Positions 1 to 5,186 of a stretch of DNA of 5,186 nucleotides are shown here, one piece after another; position 1 is the stretch's first letter, and each line of letters starts with the position of its first letter. Source of the stretch: Sulfitobacter sp. (GTDB lineage: Bacteria; Pseudomonadota; Alphaproteobacteria; Rhodobacterales; Rhodobacteraceae); the NCBI GenBank assembly GCA_026421135.1, contig JAPKCR010000225.1, positions 1-5,186 on the forward strand, read 5' to 3'. The notes beneath the pieces are model-generated. The model saw only the letters and a program-made list of their open reading frames with translations. It had not been told where the DNA came from and ran no database searches. The translations under genes and the position numbers were made by a program.

Positions 1-2
1 CC

Positions 3-1763
3 GCCAGTGGTCAAAGCCGGGCGGCCGTCTTCAAGCGGATCAGGGCAGGGGGGTGCAAGACGCAAACCTCTCTTGGCAATCAGCTCACTTATATCAATGA
101 CAAGGCGGTCTACACCTATTCAACCATGACCAATGCGCTGACGGACGACGCGGTGCTGTCTGAGGACCAGAAGTCAGATATTATCGAGGCCTGGTCCGAG
201 ACATGGCGTGGCTCGACCAAGCTTGGGTTCACCTCGCACATGCTGTTGTCGTTTCCGACTGACGTCACCGTCGATCAGGTTCGCGACATTGCGATGGATT
301 GGACTGAGCATTTCTTCGAGAGCGGTGAATACGGCGATCAATGGGATTATGTTCTCGCCGTGCATGACGACCGCGCCCACAAACATGCCCACATCATTCT
401 CAACAATCGGGGCCTCGATCAGGGCACATGGTTTTCTTGCTGGGCCGAGGGTGTGATGTCACCACAGCTGATGCGCGAAAAGCAGGCCGAGATCGCTGAG
501 GGCTACGGCGTCATGCTCGATGCTACTACGCGGCTTGAACGCGGCATCTTTGAGAAGCCGGCGGGCCTCGCGGAAATCTATCGCGCCAAAGAAGAGGCCC
601 GCTTGCCGCGCGAGATCATCATGACCGCCGAGGAGTCAGCTGTCGCACAAGCGCAGGTCGTGGGCTTTGCCAAAGACTACACAGAGTTTGCCGACCTGCT
701 GGACCGCATGGACCAGCGCCATCTGGCCCGCGCCGTGCGTGGCATGGCTGCCAACCTTGGCACAGGCACACCGTGGAAATTCACCGAAGGAGAGATCGAT
801 ATGAAAGACATCAAAACCGTCGGTGATGCCATCGACTATTCCGAGCGCACGATCGAAGCGTTGCGGCTGAAAGCCGAAGAGCTGGACGTGACCAAGCGCG
901 CCGCGTTCGAGGCTAAGGCGGCACCCGTCATCGCGGATCTGTCACAAATGGTGCCCGATCCAGAACTGCGGGCCCGGTTTGGCAAGCAGCTCGAAGAACC
1001 CTATCCGCCCGGTGCCGGAAGTGAGGTGCTGATCGCTGCGCTGCAATCGGGCAATGATGACGCCCTGAAAGATGTCCTCGCACAGGCTGATAGCGCTGGC
1101 ATGGACAGCAATGAGCTGGTGGCGCGCATCACCGCAGGCGGCACCAAGAACTACGGCATGGCGCAGGACTGGGTTGAACGCGATATGAATGCCGTCCTCG
1201 GCAAAGAGGGGCTGACGGTCGATAGCGCGAATGATGAGCAGCTTGATGGGGCCTTGGAGCGTGTCGACGGGGTTATGGAAGTCCTGACCGAGCGGGCCAA
1301 AGAACTTGGCGTCGCCATCGGGCTCAGCTTGGCAGAGGAGGAAGCGGCAGACTTGCCCTTGATTGACGAGGATGATCGCAGCCCCAATACCTATCTTCAG
1401 GATCTGGCGGATATGCTGCGCGATGGTCAGTTGTCGGAAGTCCAAGAAGAAACCGTCGAACGGACCCTGCAGGCTGAGTTGTTCAAAGAGTTGGGCGAAG
1501 AAGGTCTCGGCGAGCTGCGGCGCGGGAACTATGAGGTTCTTGATGACGTGCTGCCGAGCAAGATCGATCAGATCACCGTCACGCAAGAATTCTTGGAAAT
1601 GACCTTTGAAGAAACCGGTGACCAAGTGTTCACTGATCGCGCCTCCAGTTTGCAGCAGGACAAAGCAACGGAACTGGCCCAGCTCAAAGGGCAGCAAGAG
1701 GCCAAGACACTGGGCAAAGACCTTGGGCGTGATCGTGGTATCGAAGACGAGATGGAATTTTAA
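3..1763 (+). CDS. virD2: VirD2-like conjugative relaxase (5' end off-window)
   Basis: This relaxase should nick the transfer origin, stay covalently bound to the 5' end of the single strand and pilot it into a type IV secretion channel. The frame is open from base 3 to the TAA at 1761-1763 (586 codons visible). The ATG at 126 is not the start, because sequence upstream of it (A-V-F-K-R-I, then G-N-Q-L-T-Y-I) matches the VirD2 N-terminus, with the nucleophilic tyrosine at 90-92. The metal-binding motif H-D-D-R-A-H-K-H-A-H lies at 363-392, and L-D-A-T-T-R-L-E-R-G-I (513-545) matches the end of the VirD2 core. From about 580 the protein is mostly acidic, probably helical, and not recognised by me. 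The tail ends with a basic patch (1704-1739) and then acidic residues. Family identity is strong; membership of the MOBP clade is inferred from VirD2 similarity. No oriT is visible, and it may lie upstream. Confidence 0.93.
   Translation, partial: ASGQSRAAVFKRIRAGGCKTQTSLGNQLTYINDKAVYTYSTMTNALTDDAVLSEDQKSDIIEAWSETWRGSTKLGFTSHMLLSFPTDVTVDQVRDIAMDWTEHFFESGEYGDQWDYVLAVHDDRAHKHAHIILNNRGLDQGTWFSCWAEGVMSPQLMREKQAEIAEGYGVMLDATTRLERGIFEKPAGLAEIYRAKEEARLPREIIMTAEESAVAQAQVVGFAKDYTEFADLLDRMDQRHLARAVRGMAANLGTGTPWKFTEGEIDMKDIKTVGDAIDYSERTIEALRLKAEELDVTKRAAFEAKAAPVIADLSQMVPDPELRARFGKQLEEPYPPGAGSEVLIAALQSGNDDALKDVLAQADSAGMDSNELVARITAGGTKNYGMAQDWVERDMNAVLGKEGLTVDSANDEQLDGALERVDGVMEVLTERAKELGVAIGLSLAEEEAADLPLIDEDDRSPNTYLQDLADMLRDGQLSEVQEETVERTLQAELFKELGEEGLGELRRGNYEVLDDVLPSKIDQITVTQEFLEMTFEETGDQVFTDRASSLQQDKATELAQLKGQQEAKTLGKDLGRDRGIEDEMEF
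786..803 (+). promoter_or_regulatory. Possible internal ribosome binding site and start in the relaxase
   Basis: GAAGGAGAG (786-794) contains a strong Shine-Dalgarno core, AAGGAG (787-792), eight bases before an ATG at 801-803 that is in frame with the relaxase. Initiation there would give a separate 320-residue C-terminal protein starting M-K-D-I-K-T-V-G-D. The site is seen directly; its use is inference. Purine-rich matches also arise by chance from Glu, Gly and Lys codons, and here the codons read E-G-E. Confidence 0.35.
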
Positions 1764-1781
1764 GGGGAGGATGGACAGATG
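1762..1781 (+). promoter_or_regulatory. virD4 ribosome binding site overlapping the virD2 stop
   Basis: AAGGGGAGG (1762-1770) begins on the last two bases of the relaxase TAA and lies eight bases before the virD4 ATG at 1779. This is a near-ideal Shine-Dalgarno placement. It fixes the virD4 start and suggests translational coupling to the relaxase within one transcript. No promoter is evident in the 15-base gap. Confidence 0.85.
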
Positions 1782-3692
1782 AACAAAACAATTCCTCTTT
1801 GGGCCGCACTGCCCTTTGGCGCAATCTGCGGTGCAATCCTCGGGACAATCGTTGCCAGCTTCTATTTGGCATTGGCGTTGCGCACGGGGTTTGGCAATTT
1901 CGACATGCTGTCAGTCTGGAATGCCAGCGCGGGATTGCGCGCGGCACACCCGGAAGCGTTCAAGGTGGCTTACGGTGCAGTTGGCTTTGGTTCTCTGGGC
2001 CTTGGCGGTCTCGCACTGGCCTGGACTTGGAAGAAAGAACGCGATGATTACGGTTCGGCCCATTGGCAGACCAAACCAGAGCTTATGAAAAATGACATGC
2101 TTCACAAACCGGGGAAGGGGTTTGTCTGCGGCAAGCTTGGGCTGCCAAAATCAAAAGGTGGGTTCATTTCTTCAGCGGCAATTCCCCACGTGATGATGGT
2201 TGCACCGACGCGTGCGGGTAAAGGCGTGGGCTTCGTCATCCCGAACCTGATGGCCTTCGCAGGCTCTGTCGTGGTGCTCGATGTCAAAGGCGAGAACTTT
2301 GAGAAAACATCCCGCTTGCGTGCACTCAATGGCGACGAGGTCTATCGGTTTAGTCCCTTTGATTGGTCCAATGCGACGCACCGCTACAACCCTTTGTCGC
2401 GCATCGCCAAAGCACCAACCTTTGCGCAGCGGTTTACGGAAGTCAGCATCTTGGCTGATCTGTTCCTCGATAAAGACAACAAGACGCTCGACACGTTCTC
2501 AGAAGCGGGCAAGTCAATCTTTGTGGCGGCCTGTCTGTTGGCCATCCAGCGTGGGACGGCAAACCTTGGCGATGTGAACAAGATCGTTGCAGGCGGTGAA
2601 TACAAAAACGCTCAGTACAAAACCTATGCCGATGAGGCTGAGGAAGCCATTCTGCGCGAACTTTGGACCAACGCGGCGAGTGCGTCGTCGCGATTGCTGA
2701 CCTCGAATATTCAGGCGCTGATGACGGCGGGTCTGAAGCAATGGGACAATCCGGCTGTGCGCTCAGCGACGCAAGACAGCGATTTTGATTTTGCAACGTT
2801 CCGTAAAAAACCGCAGTCGCTCTACATCGCAGTGTCTGAGGATCACATCGCGACGTTGGCGCCGCTGTTGCGCCTGATGTTCTCGGATCTGATTGCGTCC
2901 ATCCGTCTCAAAGAGCCTGGACCAGACGAGCCGTGGCCCGTCATGATGATGATTGATGAATTCCAGCAGATGGGGGCGATGCCCTATCTGGAACGCGCGA
3001 TCCATTCGCTGGCGAGTTACGGGGGCAGGGTGGCGATGATCGCGCAGTCGCTGGCGTCACTGGATCGGATTTATGGACCAGAGGGCCGTGAAAGCTTGGA
3101 GAACGGGGCAGGCCTGAAGCTTTACATCACGCCGCGGGATCAAAGGACTGTGAAAGAGGTTTCGGCTGCCGTGGGGAGCACGACGCGGGAAGCAGTGACC
3201 CGGATGTATGGGCGGAACAAAGGCATACTCGGCGCGACCTCGACGTCTGCGCGGCTGGAAGAACGGCCGTTGCTGTCAGAAACTGAAGCGCGGCTGATGG
3301 ATCCGGACGAGGTAATCATCCTTGCGTCACCGCAGCATCCGATCAAAGCGCAGCGCATCAAGTACTATGATGATCCGTTTTTTAAGGCGATGGACGCCAA
3401 ACAGAAGGACAAGCCGTTTCCTTATCCACCAAGTGTGGAAGGTGTTGGGCCATGGGGTGTTGGGAGTGACGAGGACAGAGCGCAGGGGGAGAATGATACC
3501 GCAGGCCATCCGCCGGCGCGAGATCGTGCGGAACGGCGCGAGGCGCGGGGGATGCGGGTCATGGCTGAAGGGGTTGAAATGGAGCAGCAGCCTGCGCCGG
3601 AGACGCTGGAGCGCGAGGCGGATGTGCCGAAGGCTTGGGAGCAAACGTTGGATATGCGGGAGGGTGTCATCGAGGAGTTGTTGGGATTGTAG
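1779..3692 (+). CDS. virD4: VirD4/TraG-family type IV coupling protein
   Basis: This inner-membrane ATPase links the relaxase-DNA complex to the type IV secretion channel and helps drive its export. At 637 residues it has the usual size for VirD4/TraG proteins. The N-terminus has two hydrophobic segments, about residues 7-34 and 64-84, flanking a short predicted periplasmic loop. The cytoplasmic part carries Walker A (A-P-T-R-A-G-K-G, residues 142-149, bases 2202-2225), the family stretch V-V-V-L-D-V-K-G-E-N (164-173), a region matching the all-alpha domain (about 240-330), Walker B (V-M-M-M-I-D-E, 388-394, bases 2940-2960) and I-A-Q-S (421-424). The last 90 or so residues are charged and proline-rich and look disordered, with a basic stretch near 581-590. 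The start is set by the strong ribosome binding site at 1762-1770. The gene is intact, lies 15 bases after the relaxase and is presumably co-transcribed with it. Its virB partners are not in the window. Confidence 0.95.
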   Translation: MNKTIPLWAALPFGAICGAILGTIVASFYLALALRTGFGNFDMLSVWNASAGLRAAHPEAFKVAYGAVGFGSLGLGGLALAWTWKKERDDYGSAHWQTKPELMKNDMLHKPGKGFVCGKLGLPKSKGGFISSAAIPHVMMVAPTRAGKGVGFVIPNLMAFAGSVVVLDVKGENFEKTSRLRALNGDEVYRFSPFDWSNATHRYNPLSRIAKAPTFAQRFTEVSILADLFLDKDNKTLDTFSEAGKSIFVAACLLAIQRGTANLGDVNKIVAGGEYKNAQYKTYADEAEEAILRELWTNAASASSRLLTSNIQALMTAGLKQWDNPAVRSATQDSDFDFATFRKKPQSLYIAVSEDHIATLAPLLRLMFSDLIASIRLKEPGPDEPWPVMMMIDEFQQMGAMPYLERAIHSLASYGGRVAMIAQSLASLDRIYGPEGRESLENGAGLKLYITPRDQRTVKEVSAAVGSTTREAVTRMYGRNKGILGATSTSARLEERPLLSETEARLMDPDEVIILASPQHPIKAQRIKYYDDPFFKAMDAKQKDKPFPYPPSVEGVGPWGVGSDEDRAQGENDTAGHPPARDRAERREARGMRVMAEGVEMEQQPAPETLEREADVPKAWEQTLDMREGVIEELLGL

Positions 3693-3711
3693 AATCTGCG
3701 GTCGCGAGCAT

Positions 3712-3747
3712 AATCGGTCGTTAGTACAAGCTGCAGCGAATTCACAC
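3712..3747 (+). repeat. Diverged direct repeat A, copy 1
   Basis: Bases 3712-3739 align without gaps to 3847-3874 at 21 of 28 positions, including GGTC and TACAAGC. The following AATTCACAC (3739-3747) recurs exactly at 3888-3896, where the second copy has 14 extra bases. From memory, sequence of this kind (TACAAGC, GCAGCGAA, CTTCGAGCC) occurs loosely in intergenic regions of Rhodobacteraceae. That is recollection, not a search result. Confidence 0.5.
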
Positions 3748-3776
3748 TTCGAGCCTACACTGTGAATTCGATTTTT
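3737..3776 (+). terminator. Probable rho-independent terminator of virD2-virD4
   Basis: CGAATTCACA (3737-3746) and TGTGAATTCG (3761-3770) form a perfect 10-base-pair inverted repeat around a 14-base loop. An A and five T residues (3772-3776) follow on the + strand. It begins 45 bases after the virD4 stop, a normal place for a terminator. The stem is only 40% G+C and the T-run is short, so termination may be partial. On the - strand no T-run follows, so it would not serve the converging gene. Confidence 0.55.
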
Positions 3777-3777
3777 G

Positions 3778-3820
3778 TGCTGCATACGCGCTCAGCATAG
3801 ATATTGCTGCATTTGCTCAG
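3778..3820 (+). repeat. Short imperfect direct repeat B
   Basis: TGCTGCAT then four bases then GCTCAG (3778-3795) is followed by TGCTGCAT then two bases then GCTCAG (3805-3820). The two 14-base cores are identical apart from the two-base difference in spacer length. It lies just after the proposed terminator. Its function is unknown, and a chance duplication or slippage remnant is possible. Confidence 0.4.
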
Positions 3821-3846
3821 ATTCCGGTGTCACAATTCAGCAACGA

Positions 3847-3896
3847 AACTGGTCATTCATACAAGCCGCCGCGATTAGGAAATGGCCAATTCACAC
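3847..3896 (+). repeat. Diverged direct repeat A, copy 2
   Basis: This is the second copy of the element at 3712-3747, offset by 135 bases in the first block and 149 in the second. The difference is 14 extra bases between the TACAAGC block (3860-3874) and the AATTCACAC block (3888-3896). It lacks the right hairpin arm (TGTGAATTCG) seen with copy 1, so it does not form the same terminator-like structure. Confidence 0.5.
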
Positions 3897-3993
3897 GCTG
3901 CGGACTCTGTTGCCATTTGCGGCAAATACGCCAATGATTGCCGCCGCCGAGATCATTTTTACCTGAAACCTGTTCGATATATTTCTCGACCCT

Positions 3994-5186
3994 TCAAATG
4001 CGCATGCGGGGGACGTCTACAGGGTCTAGCCGAAGTTCGATCAGGAATGGACCTTTCCTGTTTTTTAGCGCTTCAAGTGCTTCTTCAAGAAGCTCTTGTG
4101 AGCGCACTTCGAACCCTTCTCCGCCAAGGGATTCTGCGATATCTGCGAAAGAAGGCCAGTGAAATTGTGTAAGGCTGGGGTCCATCTTTCGATCTAAAAA
4201 CTGGATGTGTTCGGCCCCATAAGCGGAATCATTGGCGATGATGACAATCAGATCAAGGCCAAGACGCACGGCGGTGTTGAACTCGTTGATGCCGCCCATC
4301 ATGAAGCCACCATCGCCACTGAAAAGGATAACAGGCCGGTCCGGTACAGCAAGGCCTGCGCCCACAGCTTCTTGTAACCCCAATCCGATTGCTCCGAAAT
4401 TTACGCTGCTGACAAAGCTCTGTGGATCGGGAGTTGAGAGACGACACCAGACCTCTGTCATGAAACGCCCCCCATCTGTTACCAATACGCGGTCTTTGGG
4501 CAGGGCTTGTTCCAGACGCTCGAGGGCATCCACATAATTTATAAAACCATCCGCTGCTTTTCCCGTTCCTCCGGGGTGCGCCGTAAGTGCTGCGGTGTCC
4601 AGCTCACGAGTAAAGCCACTTGCCGGGATTTCGGCCTCGTCCAGCCAAAACAGAATAGTTTCGGCGGTCAACCCTGCGTCCGCGACAAGCGCTGCGTCGG
4701 GATGTAGCCCACCACCAATAGCGGTGGGATCGACATCAATTTGGACGATCCGCTTACCTTTCATTAGCTTTCCACGATCTGTTGTGAAGTCATTCAGCGC
4801 TGTGCCAAAGCAGATAATACAGTCGGATTGAGCGATCAGATCATATGCCGCGGGTGTGGAAAGTGTCCCGAAGATATCGATGTTATAAGGGTGATCGTTG
4901 AACAATCCTTTGGCTTTCAGGGTAGTCGCGAGCGGGGCCTCTAATCGGTCAGCAAGGCGGATCAACTGCGCGCGCGCTGCCACTGCGCCACCTCCTGCTA
5001 AGATCAACGGGCGGCGCGCAGAAGCGATCATGCCGATTGCATTATCAAGGATATCACCTTCAGCGACACCACCAGGGGCCGTGAACACGTCAAGTACTTG
5101 CGATTCATGTTTGACTTCTTGCCACATAAAATCGGCGGGCATGTTCAGGACAACAGGGCGGCGTTCAACGCGTGCGCGGTAAAAAG
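3994..5186 (-). CDS. Thiamine-diphosphate enzyme, acetolactate synthase-like (5' end off-window)
   Basis: This cytoplasmic enzyme belongs to the thiamine-diphosphate superfamily that makes or breaks C-C bonds next to carbonyl groups. Residues are counted from the Met at 5142, which is not the start: the frame continues open to the right edge, reading F-Y-R-A-R-V-E-R-R-P-V-V-L-N before it, typical of the end of the pyrimidine-binding domain. That domain, with its catalytic glutamate, is mostly off-window. Visible are the central domain (about 27-165, with L-I-L-A-G-G-G-A-V and I-V-Q-I-D-V-D-P) and the diphosphate-binding domain (about 200-372). The cofactor and magnesium motif is G-D-G (276-278, bases 4309-4317), then 25 residues, then Asn304 (4231-4233). 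The TGA is at 3994-3996. The gene converges on virD4 and is probably cargo rather than part of transfer. Acetolactate synthase, a decarboxylase or a lyase are all possible; I cannot choose the substrate. Confidence 0.9.
   Translation of the reverse strand, partial: FYRARVERRPVVLNMPADFMWQEVKHESQVLDVFTAPGGVAEGDILDNAIGMIASARRPLILAGGGAVAARAQLIRLADRLEAPLATTLKAKGLFNDHPYNIDIFGTLSTPAAYDLIAQSDCIICFGTALNDFTTDRGKLMKGKRIVQIDVDPTAIGGGLHPDAALVADAGLTAETILFWLDEAEIPASGFTRELDTAALTAHPGGTGKAADGFINYVDALERLEQALPKDRVLVTDGGRFMTEVWCRLSTPDPQSFVSSVNFGAIGLGLQEAVGAGLAVPDRPVILFSGDGGFMMGGINEFNTAVRLGLDLIVIIANDSAYGAEHIQFLDRKMDPSLTQFHWPSFADIAESLGGEGFEVRSQELLEEALEALKNRKGPFLIELRLDPVDVPRMRI

Larger units (their letters stand above)
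3693..3993. other. Gene-free spacer between convergent virD4 and the TPP-enzyme gene
   Basis: These 301 bases separate two converging genes and are about 48% G+C by hand count, lower than most of the surrounding coding sequence. Short open frames occur on both strands, but none has a convincing ribosome binding site or recognisable protein. The spacer contains the hairpin at 3737-3770, a diverged direct repeat (3712-3747 and 3847-3896) and a shorter one (3778-3795 and 3805-3820). I see no tRNA or recognisable RNA gene, and no insertion-sequence ends. Confidence 0.7.

Noticed and set aside
1..125. oriT next to the relaxase
   Set aside because: This stretch is relaxase coding sequence with the catalytic tyrosine. 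I see no inverted repeat plus nick-like motif, so any oriT is probably off-window.
942..1697. 251-codon open frame on the - strand
   Set aside because: It lies entirely opposite the relaxase coding sequence, has no family features that I recognise, and is typical of antisense shadow frames in G+C-rich genes.
1771..1782. Minimal frame ATG-GAC-AGA-TGA overlapping the virD4 start
   Set aside because: Its ATG directly abuts the Shine-Dalgarno sequence (no spacer), so ribosomes should select the ATG at 1779 instead.
3327..3785. 152-codon open frame on the - strand across the virD4 end
   Set aside because: It is antisense to the virD4 C-terminus and runs into the terminator hairpin. Its composition (rich in Arg, Leu, His) is that of a shadow frame.
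3915..3927. ATTTG-CGG-CAAAT small palindrome
   Set aside because: Five base pairs with no flanking support is expected by chance at this length.
3933..3960. AATGAT / ATCATT inverted repeat followed by a T-run, a possible second + strand terminator
   Set aside because: The stem is only six base pairs and A+T-rich with a 13-base loop, too weak to call. It also points the wrong way to serve the TPP-enzyme gene.
3882..4172. 96-codon + strand open frame covering the spacer and the end of the TPP-enzyme gene
   Set aside because: More than half overlaps the well-supported - strand gene, there is no clear ribosome binding site, and I recognise no protein family.

Overview
The window looks like the end of a conjugation (DNA-transfer) module and its junction with metabolic cargo in an alphaproteobacterium. 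A member of the Rhodobacteraceae (Roseobacter group) is the best guess, and a large conjugative plasmid or an integrated relative is the likely setting. The guess rests on an adjacent VirD2-like relaxase and VirD4-like coupling protein, sampled coding lines of about 50-65% G+C, and intergenic sequence that resembles, from memory, loose dispersed sequences of that family. No 16S, replication or partition gene is present to confirm it.

Left part (bases 3-3692, + strand): a two-gene operon. The first gene is the relaxase. Its reading frame is open to the left edge, and the catalytic tyrosine codon (90-92) lies upstream of the first ATG in the window, so the true start is off-window. It has the VirD2-type core and a long acidic helical C-terminal region that I cannot assign to a family. 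This region may be a degenerate two-unit duplication, and it contains a well-placed internal ribosome binding site and ATG. Fifteen bases downstream starts virD4, whose Shine-Dalgarno overlaps the relaxase stop codon. The relaxase would nick and bind the transfer strand, and VirD4 would recruit that complex to a type IV secretion channel whose virB genes are not in this window.

Middle (3693-3993): 301 bases with no convincing gene and about 48% G+C by hand count. It holds a hairpin followed by a T-run, the probable virD4 terminator, and two pairs of diverged direct repeats.

Right part (3994-5186, - strand): the C-terminal two thirds or so of a thiamine-diphosphate enzyme of the acetolactate synthase-like superfamily, convergent with virD4 and running off the right edge. 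Its substrate cannot be told from the sequence.

I see no clear new defence or mobile system. The observations most worth a second look are the possible second product and internal duplication in the relaxase C-terminal region, and the repeat-bearing spacer at the module boundary.
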